Of a DNA stretch of 64,000 nucleotides, positions 8,890 through 18,039 are shown one piece after another. Position numbers and translations under genes: made by a program. The notes beneath the pieces are model-generated. The model had not been told where the DNA came from and made no database searches. It saw nothing but the letters and a program-made list of their open reading frames with translations. Positions within the stretch are counted from its first letter, which is position 1, and each line of letters begins with the position of its first letter. The DNA is from Modestobacter italicus (lineage in GTDB: Bacteria; Actinomycetota; Actinomycetes; Mycobacteriales; Geodermatophilaceae). The stretch covers positions 3,534,001-3,598,000 of the forward strand of contig NC_017955.1 of NCBI RefSeq assembly GCF_000306785.1. Reading direction: 5' to 3'.

Positions 8890-9792
8890 TTGAAGGTCGC
8901 CGTCACCGGGTCGTCCGGCCTGATCGGACCGGAGCTCGTGCGCACCCTGCAGGCCGACGGCCACGACGTGCTGCGGCTGGTCCGCCGGACGCCGCGGACG
9001 GCCGACGAGCACCGCTGGGAACCGGCCCTGCACCGCATCCCGCCGGGCCTGCTCGACGACGTCGACGCGGTGGTCAACCTGGCCGGCGTCGGGGTCGCCG
9101 ACCGCCCGTGGACGACCAAGCGCAAGCAGCTCGTCCTGGCCAGCCGGGTGGACAGCACCACGACGGTCAGCCGTGCCCTGGCCCAGGCCGCGGCCGACCA
9201 CCCCGGCCGCGAGCGCGTCCTGCTGTCCGCCTCGGCGGTCGGCTGGTACGGCGACACCGGTGACCGGGTCGTCGACGAGACGGCGCCGGCCGGCGACGAC
9301 TTCCTGGCCCGGGTGTGCGTCGAGTGGGAGGCGGCCACCGGCCCGGCCGTGGCGGCCGGCGTGCGGGTCGCGACGCTGCGCACCGGCCTCGTGCTCGGCC
9401 GCGGTGGGCTGCTGGGCAAGATGCTGCCGCTGTTCCGGGCCGGGCTGGGCGGCAAGCTGGGCAACGGCCGGCAGTACATGCCCTGGATCAGCCTGCGGGA
9501 CGAGGTGGACGCGATCCGCTTCCTGCTCACCGCACCGGTCGCCGGCCCGGTGAACCTGACCGGGCCCGCACCGGTCACCAACGCGGAGTTCACCGCCGCG
9601 CTCGCCGGGGTGGTGCACCGACCGGCGGTGCTGACCGTCCCCGGACCGGCGCTGCGCCTGGCGCTGGGCGAGCTGGGCCGGGTGGGCGTGCTCGCCGGGC
9701 AGCGCGCGGTGCCGGCCGTGCTGGAGACGGCCGGGTTCTCACACACCCACCCGGACCTGGTGTCGGCGCTGGAGGCCGCAGTGCGCCCGTGA
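8890..9792 (+). CDS. TIGR01777 family NAD(P)-binding epimerase-like protein
   Basis: A 300-aa extended-SDR-type protein. The N-terminal Rossmann motif is GSSGLIGPEL. Family patterns are 'VNLAGVGVADRPWTTKRKQ', 'LLSASAVGWYGDTGDRVVDE' and 'GGQYMPWI'-like 'NGRQYMPWISLRDEVDAIRF'. The C-terminal part has the DUF1731-like 'PALRLALGELG...GQRAVPAVLETAGF'. In actinobacteria this gene often follows sucB and precedes lipB, as here. The start is TTG with a GGGAG ribosome site seven bases upstream. The substrate is unknown. Confidence 0.88.
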   Translation: MKVAVTGSSGLIGPELVRTLQADGHDVLRLVRRTPRTADEHRWEPALHRIPPGLLDDVDAVVNLAGVGVADRPWTTKRKQLVLASRVDSTTTVSRALAQAAADHPGRERVLLSASAVGWYGDTGDRVVDETAPAGDDFLARVCVEWEAATGPAVAAGVRVATLRTGLVLGRGGLLGKMLPLFRAGLGGKLGNGRQYMPWISLRDEVDAIRFLLTAPVAGPVNLTGPAPVTNAEFTAALAGVVHRPAVLTVPGPALRLALGELGRVGVLAGQRAVPAVLETAGFSHTHPDLVSALEAAVRP

Positions 9793-9796
9793 GGGC

Positions 9797-11506
9797 TCAC
9801 GGTTCCACCCGGGCATCGCTGATCCGCCAGCCGGCGGACGTCGTCTGTACGACCAGCCGCACCTCGGTCGCCCCGCGCGCGGGCACCTCGGTGGCGGCCG
9901 GTCCGCCGGTGCCGGTGGGCTCCACGCGGTAGCCCGGCAGCTCGTCGACCAGCCGGAGCTCGACCCCGCCGTCGGCGCCGCCGGTGCCGGCGCTGACCTG
10001 GTCCAGTCGCAGGACCCGGGGGGCGAAGCCGCGCAGCGCCCGGTCCTGGTCCCGCAGCGCCAGCAGGGCCGCGGTGTCCCGGTCCAGCAGTGCGCTGCCC
10101 GGCACGTACACCGCGGCGAGGAGCGTCGCGTCGCCGGTGGTGAAGGCCGTCGCACGCCGGGCGTACAGCTCGTCGAGGACCGCAGCCCACCCCGCGTCGT
10201 CGGCCGGCCGCACGGTCCGGTCGGCGACGGGCACGTCGGCCGGCGCCGGGGCAGGCCGCGGCGCGCTGGTGCCCGCGGGTGCCGGCGGTGGCGGTTGGTC
10301 GGATGGCGCGGAGGGTGGCGCGGCGGACCCCGCGCCCGCAGCGACTCGCTCGGAGCTCTCCGCCGCCGGTACCGGCTCGCCGGCGCCGCCCCAGCTCACG
10401 CCCGCCCACGCCGCACCGGCGAGGCAGGCGGCGACGGCCACCAGGACACCGGCCACCACGACCGCCCGGTGCAGCAGCCGACCGGCGAGGTGGCGGACGT
10501 CGAGCTCCGCCGCCGACCCCAGCCGTCCGGCCAGGCCGGCGCGGACCCGGGCCAGCCGTCCGTCGGGGACGGGTGCGGCGTGCGCGGCCCGGACCCGGCC
10601 CGGGACCTGGTGGGTCAGCTCCGTGCGCCGCCCGGCGCCGGTCGCCCCGAGCTCGGTGTCCGGCACGCCGGTCACCGGCAGCCGGACCGGCTCGGGTGCG
10701 CAGGCGTGCCGCAGGTCCAGGGCGAAGGCCGCCGCGGAGCCGCGCCGGTGCGGCTCCGGGGACAGCCCCCGACGGACCACCCGGACGAGCTCCTCTGGGG
10801 CCTCCGGTGCCAGCAGCGCCAGGTCCGGGAGCTCCCCGTCGGCGGCCACCCCGAGGGTGCCCCGCGGGTCGGCGGCGTTCCACGGTGCGATCCCGGTGAG
10901 CGCGTGGAAGGCCGCGGCGGCCACCCCGAAGACGTCCGAGGCCGGTCCCGGGGCGCCGCCCCGAGCCACCACCGGGTCGACGTAGGCGGGGGTGACCTCG
11001 GCCCGCACCCGGTCGCCGACCAGCCGCGCCGTGCCGAGGTCGGTGACCACGGGGCGGCCCTCCGCCGTGAAGATCACGTTCCCCGGGGACAGGTCGCCGT
11101 GCACCACGCCCCGGTCGTGGGCGTGCGCCAGCGCGGCCGCGACCGGCGCCAGGGCGGTGACCACCTCCCCGGGGCGCAGCCGCCCCCGCCGGGCCAGCAA
11201 CGCCGCCAGGCTGCCGCCGGCCAGCAGGTCGAGGACGAGCGTGACCTCCGCCGGCCCACCCCGGACCTCCCGCCGCACGACCTCGTGCAGGCGGACCAGG
11301 TGGGGGTGGTCGAGCTCGCCGAGGAGGGCAGCCTCGCGCTCCTGCCGGGCCGCGTCGCCCCGCACGAGGACCTTGACCGCGACCGGTGGCCCACCGGCGC
11401 GGGGTCGGGCCCGCCAGACCTGGCCGGAGCCGCCGCGTCCGAGCAGCTCCTCGAGCACGTAGCCGGGCACGACGGGGGCCGCGGGAGGGCCGGGGTCAGC
11501 GGGCAT
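9797..11506 (-). CDS. Membrane-anchored serine/threonine protein kinase with extracytoplasmic domain
   Basis: A 569-aa Hanks-type kinase. The cytoplasmic kinase domain lies at about 13-270: glycine loop GRGGSGQVW, Lys in VAVKVLV, catalytic loop HGDLSPGNV and a DLG triad in place of DFG. A juxtamembrane segment follows, then one membrane helix near 365-390 ('VVVAGVLVAVAACLAGAAWAG'). A Pro/Ala-rich stalk leads to a C-terminal outer domain of about 130 residues that looks NTF2/SnoaL-like ('WAAVLDELYARRATAFTTGDATLLAAVY'). The HGD loop lacks the usual Arg before Asp. The ATG is set by a TACCGT leaderless promoter; it diverges from the flavoprotein gene. Confidence 0.9.
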   Translation of the reverse strand: MPADPGPPAAPVVPGYVLEELLGRGGSGQVWRARPRAGGPPVAVKVLVRGDAARQEREAALLGELDHPHLVRLHEVVRREVRGGPAEVTLVLDLLAGGSLAALLARRGRLRPGEVVTALAPVAAALAHAHDRGVVHGDLSPGNVIFTAEGRPVVTDLGTARLVGDRVRAEVTPAYVDPVVARGGAPGPASDVFGVAAAAFHALTGIAPWNAADPRGTLGVAADGELPDLALLAPEAPEELVRVVRRGLSPEPHRRGSAAAFALDLRHACAPEPVRLPVTGVPDTELGATGAGRRTELTHQVPGRVRAAHAAPVPDGRLARVRAGLAGRLGSAAELDVRHLAGRLLHRAVVVAGVLVAVAACLAGAAWAGVSWGGAGEPVPAAESSERVAAGAGSAAPPSAPSDQPPPPAPAGTSAPRPAPAPADVPVADRTVRPADDAGWAAVLDELYARRATAFTTGDATLLAAVYVPGSALLDRDTAALLALRDQDRALRGFAPRVLRLDQVSAGTGGADGGVELRLVDELPGYRVEPTGTGGPAATEVPARGATEVRLVVQTTSAGWRISDARVEP

Positions 11507-11513
11507 GCCGGGG

Positions 11514-11519
11514 ACGGTA
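11514..11519 (-). promoter_or_regulatory. Leaderless -10 element (TACCGT) of the kinase gene
   Basis: TACCGT on the minus strand, seven bases, then the kinase ATG at 11506. No ribosome site is present. Confidence 0.5.
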
Positions 11520-11613
11520 GGACGACCGGCCGCACCCCCGCTGGCGTCGTCCACAGGCGCAGGGGCCGTCCACAGCCCCTCGTGCCGGGGACGACGGCAC
11601 CCGGCGCACCGCC

Positions 11614-11619
11614 TAGGTT
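11614..11619 (+). promoter_or_regulatory. Leaderless -10 element (TAGGTT) of the flavoprotein gene
   Basis: TAGGTT, six bases, then ATG at 11626. Confidence 0.55.
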
Positions 11620-11625
11620 CGGGCC

Positions 11626-12879
11626 ATGTCACTCCCCTCCCGCGCCGAGGTCGTCGTGGTCGGCGCCGGTCTCGCCGGGCTGTCCGTCGCCACCCGGCTG
11701 GTGGCCGCCGGCCGGGACGTCCACGTGGTCGACGCCGCCGCGGCGCCGGGCGGCCGGTTGTCCACCACCCGGATCGACGGCTTCCTGGTCGACCGCGGGT
11801 TCCAGGTGCTCAACACCGGCTACCCGCGGGTCGCCGACCTCGACCTGCCGGCGCTGGACCTGGGCTTCTTCTGGACCGGCGCCGTGCTGCGGGTCGACGG
11901 GCGCGCGCACCGGGTCGTCGACCCCCGCCGGCACCCCACCACCGTCGTCGACACGCTCCGGGCGCCGCTGGGCGGCCCGCTCCGGGAGGCCGCACTCGGC
12001 GCGTTCTCCGCCCGCGCCGGCTACCTGCCGGTCCCCCGGCTGCTGTCGGCCCCGGAGCGGTCGGCCGAGGAGTCGCTGCGCCGGGCCGGCGTCGGTGAGC
12101 AGGCCCTCGAGGCCTTCCTGCGGCCCTTCCTGGCCGGCGTGCTGCTGGAGGACGCCCTGGAGACCTCCAGCAGGTACCTCGACCTGGTCTGGCGCAGCTT
12201 CGTCCGCGGCCGGGTCGGCCTGCCCGCCGCCGGCATGCAGTCGATCGGCAGCCAGCTGGCGGTCCGGCTCCCGGCCGGGCAGCTGCACCTGGGCGTCAGG
12301 GTGACGGCGGTCGACGGCGGTTCGGTGCGCACGGAGGCCGGGACGACCGACGCCGACGCGGTGGTGGTGGCCACCGACCCGGGCACCGCGGCCGCCCTCG
12401 TGCCGGGCCTGGACGCCGCCGCGCCCCGCCAGGTGACCACCCACCTGCACGTCCTGCCGGCCTCGCCGTGGCCCAGCCCGCTGATCGTGCTCGGGCAGCC
12501 GGGCGGCCAGCTGGTCAACACCGTGGTCGTCTCCGACGCCCAGCCCGCCTACAGCCCCGACGGCCGGGCGCTGGTCGCCAGCTCGACCCTGGCCCCGACC
12601 CGGGAGGCGGACGTCCGCTCCGAGATCGCGCGGGCCCACGACGTGGCCGAGGCTGACCTGGAGCACCTCACCAGCGTCACGGTGACCGGAGCCCAGCCGG
12701 CTGCCACTCCCCCGCTGCAGCACCGCCGTCCGGTCGACCTGGGCGGTGGCCTCTTCGTCTGCGGTGACCACCGGGACACCCCGTCGATCCAGGGCGCCAT
12801 GGCCAGCGGCGCCCGCACCGCCCGGGCGGTGCTCCGCCGGCTGGGTGGGTCCGCGCCCGTGGCCGGTGAGGGCCGGTGA
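11626..12879 (+). CDS. FAD-dependent amine-oxidase/phytoene-desaturase-like protein
   Basis: A 417-aa flavoprotein. The FAD-binding motif is VVVGAGLAGLSVATRLVAAGRDV, followed by 'VVDAAAAPGGRLSTTRIDGFLVDRGFQV', typical of the NAD(P)/FAD-dependent NAD_binding_8/amino-oxidase superfamily. The C-terminal FAD signature is 'GGGLFVCGDHRDTPSIQGAMASGARTARAV'. Close relatives are annotated only as oxidoreductases; the substrate cannot be told. The next gene starts inside its stop (GTGA), so it is coupled to peptidase E. Confidence 0.88.
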   Translation: MSLPSRAEVVVVGAGLAGLSVATRLVAAGRDVHVVDAAAAPGGRLSTTRIDGFLVDRGFQVLNTGYPRVADLDLPALDLGFFWTGAVLRVDGRAHRVVDPRRHPTTVVDTLRAPLGGPLREAALGAFSARAGYLPVPRLLSAPERSAEESLRRAGVGEQALEAFLRPFLAGVLLEDALETSSRYLDLVWRSFVRGRVGLPAAGMQSIGSQLAVRLPAGQLHLGVRVTAVDGGSVRTEAGTTDADAVVVATDPGTAAALVPGLDAAAPRQVTTHLHVLPASPWPSPLIVLGQPGGQLVNTVVVSDAQPAYSPDGRALVASSTLAPTREADVRSEIARAHDVAEADLEHLTSVTVTGAQPAATPPLQHRRPVDLGGGLFVCGDHRDTPSIQGAMASGARTARAVLRRLGGSAPVAGEGR

Positions 12880-13613
12880 CCGCCACCGCGCCGACCGTGC
12901 TGGCCACCAGCATCGGCTTCGACTCCCGCGGCCGCGGGCCCCTCGACTGGTCCCCGGGGCCGGTGTTCGACCTGGCCTTCCAGCTGGCCGGCGCCCGTGA
13001 CCGCCCGCGGATCTGCTTCCTGGGCACCGCCGCCGGGGACGACCCGACCACGGTCTCCGGCTTCTACGGGGCCTTCGCCCGGCGGCCCGAGGTGGCCGCC
13101 TCCCACCTGAGCCTGTTCCCGATGCCGACCGTCGCCGACGTCCGCGCCCACCTGCTGGCCCAGGACGTCGTGTGGGTCGGCGGCGGCAGCGTGGCCAACC
13201 TGCTCGCCGTCTGGCGGGTGCACGGCCTCGACGAGGTGTTCCGCGAGGCCTGGCAGGCCGGTGTGGTGCTGGCCGGGGTGTCGGCGGGCTCGTTGTGCTG
13301 GCACGCCGGCGGGACCACCGACTCCTTCGGTCCCGGGCTGCGGCCGGTGACCGACGGGCTGGGCCTGCTCCCGCACTCCAACGGCGTGCACCACGACTCC
13401 GAGCCCCGGCGACGGCCGGTCTACCACCGGCTGGTCGCCGACGGCACGCTCCCGGCCGGGTACGCCACCGACGACGGCGTGGGCCTGGTCTACCGCGGGA
13501 CCGAGCTGGTGGAGGCCGTCGCCGACCGGCCGGGCAAGGCCGCCTACCGCGTCGAGCGCAGCGCCGACGGCACGGCGGTGGAGACCCGCATCGAACCTCG
13601 GCGGCTGCGCTGA
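12876..13613 (+). CDS. Peptidase E-like serine peptidase (S51 family)
   Basis: A 245-aa cytoplasmic protein of the class-I glutamine-amidotransferase fold. The nucleophile serine lies in the elbow [10 protein letters not shown], after '[16 protein letters not shown]'. The conserved His is in '[14 protein letters not shown]'. The S51 family cleaves Asp-X dipeptides (PepE) or processes cyanophycin (CphB); which applies here is not clear. The GTG start overlaps the upstream stop by 4 bp. Confidence 0.85.
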   Translation: MTATAPTVLATSIGFDSRGRGPLDWSPGPVFDLAFQLAGARDRPRICFLGTAAGDDPTTVSGFYGAFARRPEVAASHLSLFPMPTVADVRAHLLAQDVVWVGGGSVANLLAVWRVHGLDEVFREAWQAGVVLAGVSAGSLCWHAGGTTDSFGPGLRPVTDGLGLLPHSNGVHHDSEPRRRPVYHRLVADGTLPAGYATDDGVGLVYRGTELVEAVADRPGKAAYRVERSADGTAVETRIEPRRLR

Positions 13614-13658
13614 TGCCCGCCGGGTCGCCGGCGCCCGGACCGCGTCGCGCGACGGGCA

Positions 13659-13664
13659 TAGGCT
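13659..13664 (+). promoter_or_regulatory. Leaderless -10 element (TAGGCT) of lipB
   Basis: TAGGCT, seven bases, then the lipB GTG at 13672. Confidence 0.6.
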
Positions 13665-13671
13665 CAGGGAC

Positions 13672-14319
13672 GTGAGCGAACTGCGAGTGGTCCGGGCGGG
13701 CACGGTCCCCTACGAGGACGCATGGGCGTGGCAGAAGCAGCTGCACCAGGAGCGGGTCGCGGGCACCGGCCCGGACACGCTGCTGCTGCTGGAGCACCCA
13801 CCCGTCTACACCGCCGGCAAGCGGACCCTGCCGCACGAGCGGCCCTTCGACGGCACCCCGGTGATCGACGTCGACCGCGGCGGGAAGATCACCTGGCACG
13901 GCCCGGGCCAGCTGGTCGGCTACCCGATCGTGGCCCTGCCCGACCCGGTCGACGTCGTCGCGCACGTCCGCCGGATGGAGCAGGCGCTCATGGCGGTGTG
14001 CTCCGGCGTCGGTGTCGCCACCGCGCTGGTCGAGGGCCGCAGCGGCGTGTGGGTGCTCGCCGACGAGCGGGGGCCGGACCGCAAGGTGGCCGCCATCGGT
14101 GTCCGGGTGGCCCGCGGGGTGACCATGCACGGCTTCGCCCTCAACTGCGACCCCGACATGGCGGCCTTCTCCAACATGGTCCCGTGCGGCATCCCCGACG
14201 CCGGCGCCACCTCGCTGACCGCCGAGATCGGCCGCGACGTCCCGGTCGCCGAGGTCATCGACGCCGTCGAGGCCGCCATGCGCGAGGTCCTGACCGCAGC
14301 GCAGGCCGTCCCCGCCTGA
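13672..14319 (+). CDS. lipB: Octanoyl-[acyl carrier protein]-protein octanoyltransferase
   Basis: A 215-aa enzyme that transfers octanoate from ACP to the lipoyl-domain lysine, the first step of protein lipoylation. Motifs are the signature '[17 protein letters not shown]', '[15 protein letters not shown]', and the catalytic Lys/Cys region '[22 protein letters not shown]' with 'VPCGI'. It supplies the cofactor for the sucB E2 encoded upstream. lipA is not in the window, although it commonly follows lipB. The GTG start fits the leaderless promoter. Confidence 0.95.
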   Translation: MSELRVVRAGTVPYEDAWAWQKQLHQERVAGTGPDTLLLLEHPPVYTAGKRTLPHERPFDGTPVIDVDRGGKITWHGPGQLVGYPIVALPDPVDVVAHVRRMEQALMAVCSGVGVATALVEGRSGVWVLADERGPDRKVAAIGVRVARGVTMHGFALNCDPDMAAFSNMVPCGIPDAGATSLTAEIGRDVPVAEVIDAVEAAMREVLTAAQAVPA

Positions 14320-14332
14320 GCGGGGACGGCCC

Positions 14333-14389
14333 GGCCCCCTTCAGGGGCCCGCCCTGAGCGTGCGAAGGGTGGGGAGAAGGGGGTCCTTC
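14333..14389 (+). repeat. Dispersed GC-rich palindromic repeat, copy C
   Basis: The most diverged copy: GGCCCCCTTCAGGGGCCCGCC, centre GAGCGTGCGAAG, right arm GGTGGGGAGAAGGGGGTCC. It lies between the convergent lipB and leuS genes, 7 bp from the leuS stop, and could serve as a shared terminator. Confidence 0.65.
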
Positions 14390-14396
14390 GACTTCC

Positions 14397-17294
14397 TCAG
14401 CCGAGGACGAAGTTGACCAGCCGGCCCGGCACCGCGACCACGCGGCGGACGGTGGCGCCGTCCAGGTGGCCGGCGATCCGCTCGTCGGCCCGCGCTGCGG
14501 CCTCCAGCACGGCGGCGTCCGCGTCGGCGGGCACCTTCACCTGCGCCCGCACCTTGCCGTTGACCTGCACCGCGACCTCGACCGTGTCGTCCACCAGCCA
14601 CTGCGGGTCGGCCACCGGGAACGACGCCCAGGCCACCGAGTCCGGGTGCCCGAGCCGGGCCCACAGCTCCTCGGCCAGGTGCGGGGCCAGCGGCGCCACC
14701 AGCAGCACCAGCGTCTCCGCAACCGGCCGGGGCACTGCGGCACCCGGCTGGTAGGCCGAGGTCAGGTGGTTGGTCAGCTCGGTGATCCGGGCGATGGCGA
14801 TGTTGAACCGCAGCGTCGTCATGCCGTCCCGGACCGCCTCGACGGCCCGGTTGAGCGCCCGCGAGGTGTCGGCGTCGGGCTCGACGTCCCCGGCCCGCAC
14901 CGCGCCGGTCTCCTCGTCGACCACCACCCGCCAGATCCGCTGCAGCAGCCGCTGCGACCCGACGACCGCCTTGGTCTCCCACGGGCGCGACTGGTCCAGC
15001 GGACCGGTCGACATCTCGTAGACCCGGAAGGTGTCGGCCCCGAAGGCGTCGACCATCTCGTCCGGCGTGATCACGTTCTTCAGGCTCTTGCCGATCTTCC
15101 CGTACTCACGGTCGACCGGCTGCCCCTGGTACAGGAACTGCCCGTCGGACTCGACCACCTCGGCGGCCGGCACGTAGAAGCCCCGGGCGTCGGTGTAGGC
15201 GAACGCCGAGATGTAGCCCTGGTTGACCAGCCGGCGGAACGGCTCCTCGCTGGAGACGTGCCCCAGGTCGAACAGGATCTTGTGCCAGAACCGGGCGTAC
15301 AGCAGGTGCAGCACCGCGTGCTCCACACCACCGACGTACAGGTCCACGCCCCCGACGTCACCGGGCTCCTGGGGCCCCAGCCAGTACCGCTCCAGCTCCG
15401 GGTCGACCAGCACCTGGTCGTTGGTCGGGTCCGCGTAGCGCAGGTAGTACCAGCACGACCCGGCCCAGTTGGGCATCGTGTTGGTCTCCCGGCGGTAGGT
15501 CCGCGGGCCGTCCCCCAGGTCCAGGGTGACCGTCGTCCAGTCGGTGGCGCGCGACAGCGGCGGCTCGGGCTTGGAGTCCGCGTCGTCGTCGGCGAACGTC
15601 TTCGGGGAGTAGTCGTCGACGTCGGGCAGCAGCACCGGCAGCAGCGACTCCGGGACGGCGACCGGCAGGTCGGCGTCCGGCCCGTCGACGGCGTACACGA
15701 TCGGGAACGGCTCACCCCAGTAGCGCTGCCGGCTGAACAGCCAGTCGCGCAGCTTGTAGGTTGTCGTCGCCTCGCCGTGGCCGTGCGCCACCAGCCACTC
15801 GGTGACGGTGGCGATCGCGGCGGCCTTGTCCAGCCCGTCCAGCGACAGCTGCTCGTTCGAGCTGTTGATCATCGGTCCGCCGCCGGTCCAGGCCCCGCCG
15901 TCGAAGTCGGCCGGCGGCTGCACGGTGCGGACGACGGGCAGCCCGAAGACCTGCGCGAACTCCCAGTCCCGGGTGTCCTCGCCGGGCACCGCCATGATCG
16001 CGCCGGTGCCGTAGCCGGTCAGCACGTAGTCGGCGATGAACACCGGCAGGTCCCGGCCGGTCAGCGGGTTGACCGCGGAGACGCCCAGCCAGACGCCGGT
16101 CTTGTCCCGGCCCTCGGTCTGCCGCTCCAGCTCCGACCGGCGGGAGGCCTGCAGCTGGTAGGCGGCCACCGCCTCGGCCGGGGTGGCCGCGCCGGCGGTC
16201 CAGCGCGGGTCGGCGTCGGCCGGCCACTGCGCAGCGGTCAGCGTCTCGACCAGCGGGTGCTCCGGGGCCAGCACCAGGTAGGTGGCGCCGAACAGGGTGT
16301 CCGGGCGGGTGGTGAACACCTCGACCTGCTCACCGCCGACCCCGAACCGGATGCGGGCACCGGTCGAGCGGCCGATCCAGTTGCGCTGCATCTGCTTCAG
16401 CGAGTCCGGCCAGTCCAGCCGGTCCAGGTCGGTCAGCAGCCGCTCGGCGTAGGCGGTGATCCGCATCTTCCACTGGGTCAGCGGGCGCCGGAACACCGGG
16501 AAGTTGCCGCGCTCGGACCGCCCGTCGGCGGTGACCTCCTCGTTGGACAGCACCGTGCCCAGGCCCGGCGCCCAGTTGACCGGCGCCTGGTTCAGGTACG
16601 CCAGCCGGTGCGCGTCGACGACCCGCCGCCGCTCGACCGCGTCGAGGTCGGCCCAGCTGCGGCCCTCGGGCAGGGTGCCCGGCGCGGGCTCCCGGGTGCC
16701 GGCGTCCAGCTCGGCGACCAGCTCCGCGATCGGGCGCGCCTTGCCGGCGGCCTCGTCGAACCAGGCCTCGAAGACCTGCCGGAAGATCCACTGGGTCCAC
16801 TTGTAGTAGCCCGGGTCGATCGTGGCGAAGGTGCGGCGGGTGTCGTGGTCGACGCCCAGCCGGCGCAGCTGGCGGCTGATCGCGGCGATGTTGGCCTCGG
16901 TGGTGACCCGCGGGTGCTGACCGGTCTGCACGGCGTACTGCTCGGCGGGCAGCCCGAAGGCGTCGTAGCCCATCGGGTGCAGCACGTTGCGCCCGTCCAT
17001 CCGCAGGAACCGGCTGGTCACGTCGGTGCCCAGGTAGCCCAGCGGGTGCCCGACGTGCAGCCCGTCCCCGGAGGGGTAGGGGAACATGTCCATCACGAAG
17101 GCCTTGGGCCGGTCGGCCACCCGGTCGAAGCCCTCGCTCAGCGGGCCGACCGGGTTGGGCGTGTGGAAGGTCCCCTCGGCGTCCCAGCGGTCCTGCCACG
17201 CGAGCTCGATCTGCTGCGCCAGCGCCGGGGTGTACCGGTGCGGCGGCACCCCGCCGGTCGACGGGTCGGTGCTCGGGCTGGCCGTCTGGCTCAT
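14397..17294 (-). CDS. leuS: Leucyl-tRNA synthetase
   Basis: A 965-aa class-I synthetase charging tRNA-Leu. The HIGH motif is HVGH within '[16 protein letters not shown]'. The CP1 editing domain lies at about 240-430, with '[21 protein letters not shown]'. The KMSKS motif is KIGKS in '[16 protein letters not shown]'. The anticodon-binding and C-terminal domains complete it. The actinobacterial form is about 950 residues, so the length is normal. The ATG at 17294 follows a GGGAG ribosome site. A longer reading frame from 17351 exists but would run through the terminator hairpin. Expression is probably controlled by the leucine attenuator upstream. Confidence 0.97.
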   Translation of the reverse strand: MSQTASPSTDPSTGGVPPHRYTPALAQQIELAWQDRWDAEGTFHTPNPVGPLSEGFDRVADRPKAFVMDMFPYPSGDGLHVGHPLGYLGTDVTSRFLRMDGRNVLHPMGYDAFGLPAEQYAVQTGQHPRVTTEANIAAISRQLRRLGVDHDTRRTFATIDPGYYKWTQWIFRQVFEAWFDEAAGKARPIAELVAELDAGTREPAPGTLPEGRSWADLDAVERRRVVDAHRLAYLNQAPVNWAPGLGTVLSNEEVTADGRSERGNFPVFRRPLTQWKMRITAYAERLLTDLDRLDWPDSLKQMQRNWIGRSTGARIRFGVGGEQVEVFTTRPDTLFGATYLVLAPEHPLVETLTAAQWPADADPRWTAGAATPAEAVAAYQLQASRRSELERQTEGRDKTGVWLGVSAVNPLTGRDLPVFIADYVLTGYGTGAIMAVPGEDTRDWEFAQVFGLPVVRTVQPPADFDGGAWTGGGPMINSSNEQLSLDGLDKAAAIATVTEWLVAHGHGEATTTYKLRDWLFSRQRYWGEPFPIVYAVDGPDADLPVAVPESLLPVLLPDVDDYSPKTFADDDADSKPEPPLSRATDWTTVTLDLGDGPRTYRRETNTMPNWAGSCWYYLRYADPTNDQVLVDPELERYWLGPQEPGDVGGVDLYVGGVEHAVLHLLYARFWHKILFDLGHVSSEEPFRRLVNQGYISAFAYTDARGFYVPAAEVVESDGQFLYQGQPVDREYGKIGKSLKNVITPDEMVDAFGADTFRVYEMSTGPLDQSRPWETKAVVGSQRLLQRIWRVVVDEETGAVRAGDVEPDADTSRALNRAVEAVRDGMTTLRFNIAIARITELTNHLTSAYQPGAAVPRPVAETLVLLVAPLAPHLAEELWARLGHPDSVAWASFPVADPQWLVDDTVEVAVQVNGKVRAQVKVPADADAAVLEAAARADERIAGHLDGATVRRVVAVPGRLVNFVLG

Positions 17295-17336
17295 GGTCGG
17301 GTGCTCCCAGGTGCTGGTGTCCGGTGCGGCGGGCAG

Positions 17337-17361
17337 AAAAAAACCCCTCACTCAGGAGGGG
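17337..17361 (-). terminator. Intrinsic terminator of the leuS attenuator
   Basis: On the minus strand CCCCTC, loop CTGAGT, GAGGGG, then seven T. This is the only classical U-tract terminator I saw in the window. It lies 42 bases upstream of the leuS ATG, so it must be bypassed for leuS to be made. Confidence 0.8.
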
Positions 17362-17362
17362 T

Positions 17363-17398
17363 CGCCGTGCTGGTCTGAGTTGTCAGGTCAGCACGGCG
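17363..17398 (-). promoter_or_regulatory. Stem-loop 1 of the leuS attenuator
   Basis: On the minus strand CGCCGTGCT (17398-17390) pairs with AGCACGGCG (17371-17363) around an 18-base loop. The 5' arm overlaps the last codons of the leader peptide. The loop contains ACTCAG, which is exactly complementary to CTGAGT in the terminator loop, so the two could form a kissing or pseudoknot contact. Confidence 0.65.
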
Positions 17399-17423
17399 GG
17401 GGAAGCAGGAGAACGCCGGTCAC
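17388..17423 (-). CDS. Leucine attenuator leader peptide MTGVLLLPPPC
   Basis: GTG ACC GGC GTT CTC CTG CTT CCC CCG CCG TGC TGA. Eleven residues with three consecutive Leu codons, each a different codon, followed by three Pro codons. The GTG is six bases after a TAGGCT hexamer, so the message would be leaderless. It is followed at once by a stem-loop and a U-tract terminator ahead of leuS. This is the classical layout for control by charged tRNA-Leu: a ribosome stalled on Leu codons, or finished at the stop, changes which hairpin forms. Its translation is inferred. The 3' end of the truncated permease reading frame overlaps it in another frame. Confidence 0.75.
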   Translation of the reverse strand: MTGVLLLPPPC

Positions 17424-17429
17424 GTGCGC

Positions 17430-17435
17430 AGCCTA
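17430..17435 (-). promoter_or_regulatory. Leaderless -10 element (TAGGCT) of the leuS leader
   Basis: TAGGCT on the minus strand, six bases, then the GTG of the leader peptide. Confidence 0.6.
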
Positions 17436-18039
17436 CCGTGTGGGAGGACACCGGCACGTGCTGCGCCGACAGCGAGGCAGCACGTGCACGAGCGAAGGCC
17501 CAGGCCACGGCGATGGTGCCGAGGCTGATCGGCAGGGTGGTGACCTGCGCCTGCTCCGGTGACCCGGTCACGCCGGCAGTGGCCACCCCCAGGGCGAGCA
17601 GCATGACGAACGCGGCGAGGACCGCCGTCACCAGGAGGGCGACATCGGCCGGGCGCCCGCTGACCACGGCGAACACCCCGAGGATCACCGCCACCTGGAG
17701 CACCGAGATGACGACGACGGGGAAGACCGAGCCGATCAGGATGGCCGGGTCGCCGACCGCGGTGGACCGCAGCCGCTTGAGGAAGAGGGTCTGCCGGCGG
17801 GCGGCCAGCGTGGTCACGATGGTGGCGTAGAGGCTGAAGGCGCCGACGGTGAACACCAGCACCGCGCCGATGTAGCCGAGACCGCCGTCCCCTTCGAACG
17901 TGTCGCGGGAGTAGATGAAGAAGGCCGCGGCCGCCGCCGGAAAGAGGAGGTTGGTGATCAGCACGGACCGGTTGCGGAGGATCTGGACGAGCTCGCTGCG
18001 CGCGATGGGGAGCATGGGGTTCCTCGTGGAGGGGATGGG

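Larger units (their letters stand above)
17383..18015 (-). pseudogene. ABC-2 type permease, C-terminally truncated
   Basis: 210 codons. The start 'MLPIARSELVQILRNRSVLITNLLFPAAAAAFFIYSRDTF' is typical of ABC-2 drug-type permeases; about five membrane helices follow up to 'SPEQAQVTTLPISLGTIAVAW'. From there (near 17500) the frame turns into non-hydrophobic sequence that runs through the leuS promoter and leader. Related permeases continue for about 60 more residues with a last membrane helix. It starts 24 bp after the frameshifted ATPase gene. I read it as a remnant whose 3' end was lost. Confidence 0.6.

Noticed and set aside
5082..10883. Open frame of 1,933 codons on the minus strand across sucB and neighbours
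   Set aside because: It runs antisense through lpdA, sucB and the epimerase gene, with low-complexity Arg/Gly/Pro translation. High GC keeps such frames open. The real genes on the plus strand have full domain support.
17337..17435. T-box riboswitch before leuS
   Set aside because: No T-box consensus (TGG-ACC type) or specifier-loop layout is seen. The leader peptide with Leu codons and the terminator explain the region better.
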